This document shows, piece by piece, positions 18,415-26,640 of a stretch of 64,000 bases of DNA; the first letter of the stretch is position 1, and each line of letters starts with the position of its first letter. Where the stretch lies: NCBI RefSeq assembly GCF_000325705.1, contig NC_019904.1, forward strand, positions 3,846,001 through 3,910,000. The letters run 5' to 3'. Position numbers and translations under genes: made by a program. The notes beneath the pieces were generated by a model that did no database searches, was not told where the DNA came from, and saw only the letters and a list, made by a program, of their open reading frames with translations. Origin of the DNA: Echinicola vietnamensis DSM 17526 (GTDB taxonomy: Bacteria > Bacteroidota > Bacteroidia > Cytophagales > Cyclobacteriaceae).

Positions 18415-19968
18415 ATGTCAAAGCCACTCGACCAGTTGACCAAAGCCGAACTGCTTGCCCTGCTGCAAAAGTCAGAGCAACAGGTGGCCGACCGTGAGCG
18501 GGTGATAGCCGAGAAGGAACGTATCCTGGCCGAGAAAGAAGCTTATGAGAAGCAGTTGTTGGCGATGATCGAGAAGTTCAAGCGCATGTCCTTTGCCCAG
18601 AAGCGGGAGCGCTTTTTAGGGAACAAGGACCAGATGGCCCTGCCCTTTGAACCTGACCAAGAGCAAGAACAGCAACAGCAGGAAGGGTTTTCCCGCAAGG
18701 TGGAATACATCCGCAAGAAACGTCCCGCCCATACGGGCAGACAGCCCTTGCCCGACCACCTTCCCGTGGAAGAGATCGAGATCCATCCGGAAGGGGACCT
18801 TTCCGGCATGGAGTGTATCGGCAAGGAAGTGACCGAAGAGCTGGACTATATCCCTGCCCAATATATCCGCAGAAGATACATCCGCTATAAGTATGCCCCA
18901 AAGGACAGGTACAGCAGTGCCGGGGTAAAGATCGGCCTGTTGCCGGAAAGGGCCATTCCAAAGGGCATCCCGGGTTACGGCCTGCTCACCGACATCCTTA
19001 CAAGGAAATACCTGGAACATATGCCGCTGTACCGGCAGGCGCAGCGTTTCAAACGGGAAAAGATCCCCATAGCGCCCACCACACTTGAGGGATGGGTGAA
19101 ACAGGGGCTGGAAAAACTCGAACCCCTGTACGACTGTCTGGTGGACGACACCAAGGCCATGGGCTATCTTATGGTGGACGAGAGTACCATCCGGGTATTG
19201 GACAGCGACAACAAGAAGGGCGCCTGCCACACGGGTTACTACTGGGTATACCATAACCCTTTGGAAAACACCGTACTCTTTGATTACCGGCCTACCCGGA
19301 GCAAGGAAGGCCCCAGTGCCATACTGGAAAACTTTCAGGGCTACCTGCAGAGTGATGGATATGGCGTGTACGAACATTATGTGGCCAATAAGCAGGTCAC
19401 CCACCTGGCCTGTTGGGCACATGCAAGGAGAAAGTTTTTTGAGACCTTGGTGGAAAACAAGAAGGCCGCTTCCGAGGCCCTGGGCTTTATCGGCAAGCTT
19501 TACGATGTGGAAAGAAAGGCCAAGAAGGAAAACCTCTCTGCCGAAGACCGCAAGAAGCTCCGTTTGGACGAGGCCTTGCCGGTGATCAACAAAATGTCCG
19601 AGTGGATCAAGAAGCAGCTGCCCAAGGCCCTGCCCAAAAGTGGGCTGAGAAAAGCCCTGTTCTACTCGGCAAACAGATGGGCCGAACTGTCCAATTACCT
19701 GTATGACGGTAAACTGGAGATCGACAACAATCCCGTGGAAAGGGAAATCAGATCAATGGTGGTCGGCAGAAAAAACTACCTGTTTGCCGGCTCCCATAAA
19801 GCGGCCCAAAGGGCGGCCATGATCTATTCCTTCTTCGGCATCTGTAAATTACATGACGTCAATCCCCAACAGTGGCTCGAACATGCTCTGAGAAATATCA
19901 TGACCACCAACCATAAGAACATCCGTGACCTATACCCACAAAACTTTAACCAAACAACACGCGGTTAA
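18415..19968 (+). CDS. tnpC: IS66 transposase TnpC
   Basis: 517 residues, full length for IS66 transposases. Order: N-terminal coiled coil with repeated AEKER motifs (about 20-60), the IS66 zinc-finger-like and HTH region, then a DDE catalytic core with MVDESTIRVL, GYLQSDGYGVYEHY and NNPVEREIRSMVVGRKNYLF, and the C-terminal IS66 tail HDVNPQQWLEHALR. No frameshift or stop is visible, so the element looks active. The stop lies 12 bases from the right end. Confidence 0.95.
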   Translation: MSKPLDQLTKAELLALLQKSEQQVADRERVIAEKERILAEKEAYEKQLLAMIEKFKRMSFAQKRERFLGNKDQMALPFEPDQEQEQQQQEGFSRKVEYIRKKRPAHTGRQPLPDHLPVEEIEIHPEGDLSGMECIGKEVTEELDYIPAQYIRRRYIRYKYAPKDRYSSAGVKIGLLPERAIPKGIPGYGLLTDILTRKYLEHMPLYRQAQRFKREKIPIAPTTLEGWVKQGLEKLEPLYDCLVDDTKAMGYLMVDESTIRVLDSDNKKGACHTGYYWVYHNPLENTVLFDYRPTRSKEGPSAILENFQGYLQSDGYGVYEHYVANKQVTHLACWAHARRKFFETLVENKKAASEALGFIGKLYDVERKAKKENLSAEDRKKLRLDEALPVINKMSEWIKKQLPKALPKSGLRKALFYSANRWAELSNYLYDGKLEIDNNPVEREIRSMVVGRKNYLFAGSHKAAQRAAMIYSFFGICKLHDVNPQQWLEHALRNIMTTNHKNIRDLYPQNFNQTTRG

Positions 19969-19976
19969 TAGGGCGG

Positions 19977-20594
19977 TTACATTGTTCGTTCGTTGACATC
20001 GACCTGAAAGACTTTTGGTTGATTGCTTTCCAGTTCGTTCTGGTTGATCCAAACCACTACGCTATTGGATTTATTTAAAAGTTTCGAAATTTGGTTGTAT
20101 TCGTCATGTAAGTAATCTTGTCCGATGTTCTCTACAAGTTTGAACAGTTTTTGATGTTCATTTAGACTGAAATACAACGTTGCTTTTCGGCTCTTCGTTT
20201 TATAGCCTAAGCGACTTCTGCTTGAAACATTAGCGACAATGACTTCTGAGTTGCGAATTTTTCCCTTAATCTCAGTTAAGGAATTTTTAGTTGTTATGAG
20301 GTTTTGAAAGTTAAAATAGAGTGGAACGATAATGCATGTAACTCCAAAAGGCAGTAATCTCCACCAATAGTTTAGTTTAATTGGGTCTAAGGTCTTTCCA
20401 AGTATCCAGGGCTTATGTTCCTTTTTTGTCGGCTTGGGTGGTGGCAGATAGTTTGTCTGTTCACCGCGATCCTCAAGAATCCACTTTGCAGCAAGTTTGG
20501 CATCTTCAACATAATGTTTACGCTCCAGAATGCCTTGTAATTCTTGGTTAGATTTAAATAAAAGTTTTTTTGTAAAGAGGTTTTTATTCGTCAT
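19977..20594 (-). pseudogene. Membrane protein of unknown family, 3' end cut by IS66
   Basis: The frame starts MTNKNLFTKKLLFKSNQELQ and runs 205 residues, with one transmembrane segment near residues 80-97 (LLPFGVTCIIVPLYFNF). The last native codons read NER, and the closing codons ATG TAA are made by the inverted repeat of IS66, so the true C-terminus is lost. Similar N-termini with an ILEDRG motif occur in small Bacteroidota membrane proteins, but I do not recognise a named family. It may belong to the cassette array downstream of the recombinase. Confidence 0.6.
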
Positions 20595-20651
20595 GTAGTT
20601 TTTTGGCTGCCAAGGACGTTGTAAACTAACCTTACCGTAATTTTTAGCAGT

Positions 20652-21073
20652 TCAAGCTAAGAAAAAAATCCAGATCATTATGGATAGGGCCATGGAAAAG
20701 CGATCATCGCGTTTCCCCATTACCTTGCGGAGTTTATGGTACATCCTGAAGACCGGTTCGTACCGCTTCATGCCCAGCTGTCTTTGCAGTTCAGAAGCAT
20801 TGAACCCCTTTTTGGTGGCTGTGATGAAGGTCATGGCCAACAACCAGGTCCGATCGGAAGGTTACTGTTTTCCATTATCGTTCCGCTTCTGATACTTGTC
20901 CTGAAGCTACAGGAAGTGCATTGAAAGGCCTTTTTGTTTGCCAACCAATAATGCCTGGTACAGTTGCATCTTTTGCAGACAATACCTGCTTGGCTCCTTT
21001 TCTGCCTTACAAACTCGATACAGGAAGATTCGTCAGGAAACCGATTGATGAAGTTGATGATATTCATGGTCAA
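20652..21073 (-). pseudogene. IS1595-family transposase remnant
   Basis: The first frame (from about 21067) has the zinc-ribbon start of IS1595/ISXO2 transposases: CKRCNCTRHYW and FQCTSCSFRTSIRSGTIM, with paired cysteines. Near 20840 the frame shifts into WLLAMTFITATKKGFNASEL, then QRQLGMKRYEPVFRMYHKLR and MGKRDDRFSM. The whole catalytic half expected after the MGKRDDR motif is gone. Both a frameshift and a 3' deletion make it dead. Confidence 0.8.
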
Positions 21074-21220
21074 AACCGTTTATCTTGACACAATTTATTG
21101 AGAGTAAGAACTCAATTGAAGCAATTGACACTAACTGTCACTATTAATTTATTTGGCTACTGGTGCAATTGCGGATATACATATATCGTTTTATTCAATT
21201 TCATATGTGTTCTTTAATGT

Positions 21221-21342
21221 GCTACAACGGTTGGGCTATGAGTAGTTGCGTGGGTTAGCACTTAACTTTGCAAGTACACACCAAGTTGAAAATCCTCAAG
21301 GAATTTTAGAAGTAGGCGAGAACGAGCAATTACTTGTAGGCA
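21221..21342 (-). repeat. attC-like recombination site d
   Basis: On the minus strand it starts near GCCTACAAGTAATTGCTCG and ends CGCAACTACTCATAGCCCAACCGTTGTAGC. The end CAACCGTTGT is shared with the other sites. The arms are imperfect and enclose a longer loop than usual. It follows the LRR lipoprotein gene, as an attC follows its cassette gene. Confidence 0.5.
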
Positions 21343-21358
21343 TTTTTGGCAATAGTAT

Positions 21359-22093
21359 TTATTCAGAACAGTTTTTATTCAATATATTTTCGACTGTTGG
21401 ATTGTAAGCATTATGCCTTGCTCCAAATAAATCAGGGTCTGGATGTTGTTGAAAAAAACTAGTCAAAGCACAAAAGTCATGTAGTAAGTCATTTGAGTCA
21501 AATTGAAATCGTGTAGTGGTAACAATATTTTCAAGTCCCGTCAACGCTATCAGGTTGATATTATTTAACACTAAAAACCTTGAAACATTCTGTAAGCTTT
21601 CTATACCATTGAAATTTTCTAATATGTCATTATGTGAAATGAAAAAATCACCACCTACTTCTGCAAGTTGATTGAGGCCATCTAAGTTTTTTAAACTTGC
21701 ATTATGCTCGATGATAATGCTTGATATTATTTTCGTTAAATTATCAAGGCCTTTTAACGATTTAAGATTTAAATTATAGGAAAGCGTAAAAAACTCAATT
21801 TCAGATAGGCCTTCAAGGCCTTCAAGTGTTCTTAACTCATCGTTGTATCTTATGAGAATACCATTGACTTTTTCTAATGTTTCTAACCCTTTAAGGTCTT
21901 CTATATCTTCGGTGTAGTTAATAACCAGGTTGCCGTTAATTTCTGTATATCCTGATTTGGCGAAAGAAATTAAATCGGCTTCTGAACGGATTTCATAATT
22001 GCCCTCATAAATAGTAGAAGGCTCGGTATTAGTAGTATCATCACTACAAGATAGCATGATTAAAGTCAATAGAATTAAGCCGATTTTTTTCAT
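21359..22093 (-). CDS. Cassette-encoded leucine-rich-repeat lipoprotein
   Basis: 244 residues. Lipobox LIMLSC gives a lipidated Cys16. The mature protein has irregular repeats of about 23 residues: LKGLETLEKVNGILIRYNDE, LEGLEGLSEIEFFTLSYNLN, LKGLDNLTKIISSIIIEHNA and LDGLNQLAEVGGDFFISHND, resembling receptor-L-like solenoids. It is probably surface-exposed and ligand-binding, but the target is unknown. It lies between attC-like sites e (upstream) and d (downstream), as expected for a gene cassette. AT-rich compared with the IS elements. Confidence 0.8.
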   Translation of the reverse strand: MKKIGLILLTLIMLSCSDDTTNTEPSTIYEGNYEIRSEADLISFAKSGYTEINGNLVINYTEDIEDLKGLETLEKVNGILIRYNDELRTLEGLEGLSEIEFFTLSYNLNLKSLKGLDNLTKIISSIIIEHNASLKNLDGLNQLAEVGGDFFISHNDILENFNGIESLQNVSRFLVLNNINLIALTGLENIVTTTRFQFDSNDLLHDFCALTSFFQQHPDPDLFGARHNAYNPTVENILNKNCSE

Positions 22094-22122
22094 TTATTAT
22101 TGATTTTTCTGTTTCTATATTC

Positions 22123-22184
22123 TTGCCAACGGTCTGGGGATGGTGTGTGTCCCACAGGTCATGCGCTATACCTGTTATTGAACG
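22123..22184 (-). repeat. attC-like recombination site e
   Basis: Minus strand: GTTCAATAACAGGTATAGCG, a stem with GACCTGTGGGACAC, then CACCATCCCCAGACCGTTGGC. The arm GTTCAAT and the terminal CCGTTG align with sites a-d. It separates the non-coding cassette A from the LRR lipoprotein cassette. Confidence 0.55.
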
Positions 22185-22355
22185 AATCCTGCTTAGGTAG
22201 CAAGCCGGCATGATTGTCCGGAACTTCCTAAGTTAGCCTTATCGTAAATTTTAACAGGTTAAGCTATAAAAAAACAGACAATCATTGAAGAAAATCACAA
22301 AAAACAAAAAAGCCTTCCCCATAATTATCCCTTTCCCATCACCACTCGTTCAACA
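22177..22355 (-). repeat. Non-coding cassette, copy A
   Basis: About 179 bases, bounded by TTGAACGAATCC and CGTTCAAC, that recur almost unchanged at 25527-25704. It has no reading frame. About 60 bases match, more loosely, the sequence beside the IS1595 remnant (20615-20680), so it may derive from an IS1595-related end or MITE. Confidence 0.6.
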
Positions 22356-22402
22356 CTGCATTCAGACTAGGCTGCTCCAGCCGTCAGAATGCTTGGTTAT
22401 TG
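22347..22402 (-). repeat. attC-like recombination site f2 (short, symmetric)
   Basis: Minus strand: CAATAACCAAGCATTCTGAC, GGCTG-GAG-CAGCC, then AGTCTGAATGCAGTGTTGAACG. The palindrome GCATTCTGAC/GTCTGAATGC is near perfect and GTTGAAC fits the attC core GTTRRRY. It is nearly identical to site f1. Confidence 0.65.
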
Positions 22403-22429
22403 TACACAGTTTTTTATTCGGTTTATTCA

Positions 22430-22752
22430 TCAGTGTTTTCTGCGTAATCTTTGTCCGTATCCAGTTTTTAAAAATTCCGATGCTTTTTCGAGATAGCTTT
22501 GTTCGATATCTTGATTTTCTTTTAGCACGTGATGAATCATTTCTTCCGCTCCAGTATTTAAATCCGTCAGATTTATTTCAAATCCGTAGTCCACAGGATG
22601 ATATGCGTTTGATATAGTTATTCTCAAATTATTGTCCGAATTATTAAATTCAAATATGTCTGCTATTACAGTTCCGTTTGATTGTTCCGAGAATGTATAA
22701 TTCGGTTTATCAAAATCAAATTCCGATGTCAGAAATTCAAAATGAAACCTTG
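22430..22752 (-). pseudogene. 3' part of a cassette gene split by IS21
   Basis: 105 codons read FHFEFLTSEFDFDKPNYTFS onward to KTGYGQRLRRKH and a stop. The five bases CCTTG at 22748-22752 are the target duplication. Joining this part to 25394-25453 and removing the IS21 plus one CCTTG gives an unbroken 125-residue frame. The family is not recognised; the protein looks small, acidic and cytosolic. The frame apparently continuing to 22840 (SYHWIHRTKP...) is IS21 terminal DNA and not native. Confidence 0.75.
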
Positions 22753-22842
22753 TGGATATTCTGGATGATACTGACCCCTCTCCGGGGATATTGACCCCTC
22801 TAAAAGTTGGTTTGGTCCTGTGAATCCAATGGTATGACAATT

Positions 22843-23568
22843 TTACATTTTTTTTCTTAGACTATCACCTTTAAGTTCGATTCTGTATGATGAGTGTACC
22901 AATCTGTCAAGGATGGCGTCGGCTATCGTTTCTTCCCCGATCACCTCATACCAACTGGATACGGGCAACTGGCTTGCGATGATGGTGGATTTCTTCCCGT
23001 GCCGGTCCTCAATGAGCTCCATAAAGTCCATCTGGTGCTGTTTTTCCAGATGTGTCAGCCCAAAATCATCCATGATGAGCAGGTCGGCTTTTGCCAACTT
23101 GTCAAAGAACTTGATAGCGGTGCCTTCCAGCCTTACCATCTTGGTTTTGAGCATCAGTTTCTGGGTATTAAAATAGGCGGCCTTAAATCCTTGGATACAG
23201 GCCTGGTGTCCCAGTGCGGATGCGAGGTAACTTTTACCACAGCCGGTGGCCCCGGTTATCAGCACCGACTCCCCTTTGGTGATGTAGTCTCCGGTGGACA
23301 GGGATGCCAGCACCATATCGTCCAACCCCCTGGTTTTATCAAGCCTGAGTTCTTCCAGGGAGGCCTTATACCTGAATCCGGCATTGGACTTCAGCCTTCT
23401 GAACCTCCTGTTGTCCCTTTCCTGCTCCTCGGCCTGGAGCATCATCTCAAGGCCTTCTGTCAGCGTGAGGTTTTGGGTTTTGCGGGTTTCCTTCAGGGCT
23501 GTCCATGTTTTGGACATGCCGTGCAGTTTAAGCCTGGTCATTTGTGCTTCGATCTGGTTCATATTCAT
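22843..23568 (-). CDS. istB: IS21 helper ATPase IstB
   Basis: 241 residues. DnaC-like AAA+ ATPase with Walker A GATGCGKSYLASALG and Walker B LLIMDDFGL, followed by the sensor-like TIIASQLPVSSWYEVIGE, all standard for IstB. It activates the transposase and selects the target. The start lies 6 bases after the istA stop, so the genes are coupled. Full length and without disruption. Confidence 0.95.
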   Translation of the reverse strand: MNMNQIEAQMTRLKLHGMSKTWTALKETRKTQNLTLTEGLEMMLQAEEQERDNRRFRRLKSNAGFRYKASLEELRLDKTRGLDDMVLASLSTGDYITKGESVLITGATGCGKSYLASALGHQACIQGFKAAYFNTQKLMLKTKMVRLEGTAIKFFDKLAKADLLIMDDFGLTHLEKQHQMDFMELIEDRHGKKSTIIASQLPVSSWYEVIGEETIADAILDRLVHSSYRIELKGDSLRKKM

Positions 23569-23574
23569 TAGGTG

Positions 23575-25155
23575 TTAAAATTGGAGTTTCTGTTGGTCGT
23601 AATATTCCTTGCCCCGGACATTGTCGTGTTTGGGCAGGGCTTTTTGTGTAATATCGGGCTGTTCATGGGCCATGTTGTTTTCAAGGACGTTCCTGATAAA
23701 CCCATAAGAATAGACCTGGTGGTCCATGGCTATTTTGCAGGCCCTGTCAAAGGTGTCCGGGTCGGACTTCCTGCTCAGGGCCAGCAGCCCGTCACAGGTC
23801 CTGTAAAGCTGTTCGGGATACCGGTTCTGCTCAAACAGCAGGGAGACATACCGGTAAAGGACCTCCGATTTTTTACGGGCAAGTTCCCTGTAGTATTCAG
23901 GGCTCCTGTCCCTGTAATGCCTGTGCTGGGAACACAGATGGTCTTCAACGGTAGAATAGCCGCCCTTGGTGCTTCTGGCATGGACGGCTACCTTTTTGCC
24001 TTCATGGTAGACATAGAACATGGACCTGGTGTAGACTGCCTTCACTTTCTTGCCAATAAGGGTATACGGGACACTGTAATATTGCTTGTCCCTTGCCAGG
24101 TAAACATGGTTGTTCTTTGCCACGGTCAGCAGGGCATGGTAGCGTAGCTCAAACCGGTCCTCGGGAAGTTTTCCCAACAGGGGTTTTTCATCGGCCAAAA
24201 ACTTCTCTTCCCGGCAGTAGGGCCTGCGCTGCATCCGTGTCTGGTTATGGGCCCTGATCCGCATTTTAATGGCCTGGTTGAGCGCATAAAGGTCAAAGAA
24301 CTGCATGTTCCTCAGCTTGGCATATACCCTGGAGTAGAGCACTTTGACCTGGTTCTCGACAAGGGCCTTGTCCTGGGGCCTTCTGGCCCTTGCCGGAAGG
24401 ACGGCCGTGCCGTAATGGTTGGCAAAGTCTTCCAGTGCCCGGTTGATATCCGGTTCGTACTTGTCGGCCTTGTCCACTGCCGACTTCAGGTTGTCGGGGA
24501 CCAGAAGGGAAGGGACCCCGCCCAAATGTTCCAGGCAGCAGGCCAGGGCGTGGAGAAAATCAGCTATACGCTGACTGGGCACGGCCATGGCAAAAGCATA
24601 GTCCGAACAGGGCAGGCAGGCCACAAAAAATTGGCAGGAAATGACCTCTCCGGTTTCCCGGTCTATGTAGTCAATCGTCTTGCCGGCAAAATCAATATAA
24701 AGCTTTTCCCCGGGCGGATGGGCAAGTACCATGGTTGGTTTTGACCGGGCAAGGTCATGCTGGTCAAGGTGGTGGCAGAACTGTGAGTAGCTGTAACCAT
24801 CCGGATGGGACTGTCTGTATTCCTCCCACAAAAGTGTCCTGGTAACCCCGGTACGCTTCAGCTCTTTACGAAAATATTCAAGACGCATTTTAAAATGATC
24901 GTACCGGGGATCCTTATAGGAAGGGTTGCCAGGATGGAAACGGGAATGGATCTCCGGCTCTTCAAGGGCGAGCAGATCATCTATGGTTAGGTTCGTACCT
25001 GTCTGTCCCAGCAGCTTTTCAAGCTTGACAAGGTAGGCCTTTACGGTATTCTTGCTCATGCCAAGCATTCGGGCAATGGTCTTGGTCCCTTTGCCCTGCT
25101 TGTTGAGAATGATCAATTGTTTTATCTGACTCATTGGTTTTGGTTTTCCTGCCAT
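23575..25155 (-). CDS. istA: IS21 transposase IstA
   Basis: About 526 residues from the ATG at 25155 (MAGKPKPMSQIKQ); an upstream in-frame start at 25224 would add 23 residues encoded by IS end DNA. N-terminal HTH (TKTIARMLGMSKNTVKAYL). Integrase core with KLYIDFAGKTIDY, VPDNLKSAVDK and DKALVENQVKV, giving the DDE triad. It ends ITQKALPKHDNVRGKEYYDQ. Complete, so the element is probably competent. Confidence 0.93.
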   Translation of the reverse strand: MAGKPKPMSQIKQLIILNKQGKGTKTIARMLGMSKNTVKAYLVKLEKLLGQTGTNLTIDDLLALEEPEIHSRFHPGNPSYKDPRYDHFKMRLEYFRKELKRTGVTRTLLWEEYRQSHPDGYSYSQFCHHLDQHDLARSKPTMVLAHPPGEKLYIDFAGKTIDYIDRETGEVISCQFFVACLPCSDYAFAMAVPSQRIADFLHALACCLEHLGGVPSLLVPDNLKSAVDKADKYEPDINRALEDFANHYGTAVLPARARRPQDKALVENQVKVLYSRVYAKLRNMQFFDLYALNQAIKMRIRAHNQTRMQRRPYCREEKFLADEKPLLGKLPEDRFELRYHALLTVAKNNHVYLARDKQYYSVPYTLIGKKVKAVYTRSMFYVYHEGKKVAVHARSTKGGYSTVEDHLCSQHRHYRDRSPEYYRELARKKSEVLYRYVSLLFEQNRYPEQLYRTCDGLLALSRKSDPDTFDRACKIAMDHQVYSYGFIRNVLENNMAHEQPDITQKALPKHDNVRGKEYYDQQKLQF

Positions 25156-25393
25156 TGGATCACGGTTAGCGGTATATAAATCATCCGCTAAAAAACCAAA
25201 ACCAGCATTATAAGGGGTCAACATGCTCCGGAATCTGACAACAGAGGGGTCAATATGCTCCGGAATTATTGCTGAAATATTACTTTAGGGGGTCAGCATC
25301 CGCCGGAATGGCAGTTGAAAACAGCCGATTAAGCCACTTTTCAACCTCCGGGTCATTCCCGGATCATGGGGTCAACATGCTCCGGAATATCCA

Positions 25394-25453
25394 CCTTGTT
25401 TTATTGACAAAATTTCTTCTTTTCGTATCGTGAATTTCTTTAGGTGTGGTCAT
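25394..25453 (-). pseudogene. 5' part of the cassette gene split by IS21
   Basis: Twenty codons from ATG 25453 (MTTPKEIHDTKRRNFVNKTR) that run into the IS21 end. The last two codons, ACA AGG, contain the target duplication and connect in frame with the TTT CAT at 22747. The ATG lies about 12 bases after the attC-like site c, where cassette genes normally begin. Confidence 0.75.
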
Positions 25454-25464
25454 TTTCTCAAATT

Positions 25465-25532
25465 GGGCACAACGGTTTGGCTATGAGCAGTAGCGTCCCG
25501 AAGGGCACTATTGCTTATAGGTTTTGTTGAAC
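25465..25532 (-). repeat. attC-like recombination site c
   Basis: Minus strand: GTTCAACAAAACCTATAAGC, AATAGTGCCC-TTC-GGGACGCTACT, then GCTCATAGCCAAACCGTTGT and GCCC. The first seven bases, GTTCAAC, fit the attC core RYYYAAC exactly. Inner arms CTATAAGCAATAG and CTACTGCTCATAG pair imperfectly, leaving unpaired bases as in genuine attC hairpins. Confidence 0.65.
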
Positions 25533-25704
25533 GAATCCAGCTAAAGCAGGAAGCCGGCATGATTGTCCGGATCTTCCTAAATTAGCCTTATCGTGAATTT
25601 TAACAGGGTAAGCTATAAAAAAACAGACAATCATTGAAGAAAATCACAAAAAACAAAAAAGCATTCCTCATAATTACCCTATTCCCACAAACAATTCGTT
25701 CAAC
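25527..25704 (-). repeat. Non-coding cassette, copy B
   Basis: 178 bases between TTGAACGAATCC and CGTTCAAC. The core AAAAAACAGACAATCATTGA and CCGGCATGATTGTCCGGA (a hairpin) are conserved with copy A at 22177-22355. It contains no reading frame and sits between two attC-like sites, so it behaves as a geneless cassette. Confidence 0.6.
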
Positions 25705-25752
25705 ACTGCATTCAGACTGGGCTGTTCCAGCCGTCAGAATGCTTAGTTATTG
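25697..25752 (-). repeat. attC-like recombination site f1 (short, symmetric)
   Basis: Minus strand: CAATAACTAAGCATTCTGAC, GGCTG-GAA-CAGCC, CAGTCTGAATGCAGTGTTGA then ACG. It covers the last codons of the TPR cassette gene, whose C-terminus (SDGWNSPV) is encoded by the palindrome. Nearly identical to f2. Confidence 0.65.
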
Positions 25753-26425
25753 TAGCCAGTGATTTTTCTTTTATTTTTTTCAGTCTGTCGATTGTGTTCT
25801 TTTCTGCGTTAATAATTCCAACGGTCTTATGTCTACTGAATTGGGGTTCTGTAATTGTTGAAAGTTGCAAAGCTGAATTTGCGTATTCTGAAGCTTCTTC
25901 AATTTCCCCCATTCTTAGGCACAAGTTAGCCATCAATGTCGCATAATAGAATTTTTGGTCGTTCATTAATAAGTTGCCACCTGTTTCGTCAAATTTTAAA
26001 GTCGACAGTTCATAAGCTTCTTGAAGTTTGTCTTCTTGGTCAGAAAGCAAAATCGTTTCGCTTAATTTCAAATCTGCAAGTCCAGTTGTTCCGCTCCGTG
26101 TGTTCGAGTGATAATGGCCAGTTACAATTCTAAAATGACTTTCGGCTTCTTTATAATTCCCGTTTTGCAAGTAATAGTCGCCAAGTTGTTCGTGTCCGTG
26201 TATCGTGCTAAAAGTTTCTTCTGGGTAATCGTTTATGACTCTTTCCATTAGCTGAATTCCCTTTTTCTGATTTTCAGTCTTTTGAGAGTCGAGAAGATAA
26301 CTGGCTTGAATACGTAAATATTGAGCTTTATTAGAGTTTCCACGTGAGCGTTTCAGTCGAGCTTCAAATTCAGATTCGATTTGGTCGTTCCATTCCGTAT
26401 TTCTATACCAATCATCTTTGCTCAT
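25712..26425 (-). CDS. Cassette-encoded TPR-like protein
   Basis: 237 residues, cytosolic (no signal peptide). Helical repeats are seen at about 60-150: QLMERVINDYPEETFSTIHG, EQLGDYYLQNGNYKEAESHF and LMANLCLRMGEIEEASEYAN, consistent with tetratricopeptide units. The opening SKDDWYRNTEWNDQIESEFE is shared by a family of small Bacteroidota TPR proteins whose function I do not know. Its 3' end is inside attC-like site f1 and its 5' end is 19 bases from site b, so it is a single-gene cassette. Confidence 0.75.
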   Translation of the reverse strand: MSKDDWYRNTEWNDQIESEFEARLKRSRGNSNKAQYLRIQASYLLDSQKTENQKKGIQLMERVINDYPEETFSTIHGHEQLGDYYLQNGNYKEAESHFRIVTGHYHSNTRSGTTGLADLKLSETILLSDQEDKLQEAYELSTLKFDETGGNLLMNDQKFYYATLMANLCLRMGEIEEASEYANSALQLSTITEPQFSRHKTVGIINAEKNTIDRLKKIKEKSLATITKHSDGWNSPV

Positions 26426-26443
26426 TCGTGTCTTTTTTTCATT

Positions 26444-26640
26444 GGCTACAACGGTTAGTATATGGCAAGTAGGGCAATAGAAAGCGATAAACTTTCAAAT
26501 TTGCACTTAGCCAAAGCGTTGTATTTTGTTTTTAACTTATTCATATTAAAAGCCAAATCAATGATTTGGCGGTGTTTGTGAATAGCTTTGAACTCTCGTA
26601 ACCACCGAACGCCCTATTTGCTATATACCGTGTTGTGTGC
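26444..26640 (-). repeat. attC-like recombination site b (long)
   Basis: Minus strand: GCACACAACACGGTATATAG, CAAATAGGGC at one end and GCCCTACTTGCCATATACTA, ACCGTTGTAGCC at the other. The outer arms (about 28 bases) pair well across a long internal stretch of about 135 bases. At 197 bases it is long for an attC. The C-terminus of the upstream gene (AHNTVYSK) is encoded in the first arm. Confidence 0.6.

Larger units (their letters stand above)
17545..19980 (+). mobile_element. IS66-family insertion sequence (complete, three genes)
   Basis: Ends are GTAACCACCTTATAAA (left) and, inverted, GTAACCGCCCTATTAA (right), the GTAA terminus expected for IS66. It holds tnpA, tnpB and tnpC. IS66 usually duplicates 8 bases of target, but the flanks here are AGTAAATG and ATTGTTCG, which do not match. 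Base composition is more GC-rich than the neighbouring cassette DNA, suggesting recent arrival. Confidence 0.9.
22753..25393 (-). mobile_element. IS21-family insertion sequence
   Basis: Ends TGGATATTC(T/C)GGA..AT..TGACCCC in inverted orientation, flanked by the 5-base direct repeat CCTTG (22748-22752 and 25394-25398). It carries istA and istB. Several copies of GGGTCAA(C/T)ATGCTCCGGAAT near 25200-25390 are the multiple terminal binding repeats usual in IS21. GC-rich against its AT-rich surroundings. Confidence 0.93.

Noticed and set aside
18616..19422. 268-codon minus frame inside tnpC
   Set aside because: Antisense shadow of a GC-rich transposase gene; no known family and no start signal.
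22753..22840. N-terminal extension MSYHWIHRTKP... of the small gene at 22430
   Set aside because: This part is encoded by the IS21 end; the native start is at 25453, on the other side of the element.
22894..24744. Long plus-strand frames (up to 225 codons)
   Set aside because: Antisense to istA and istB, whose motifs are unmistakable.
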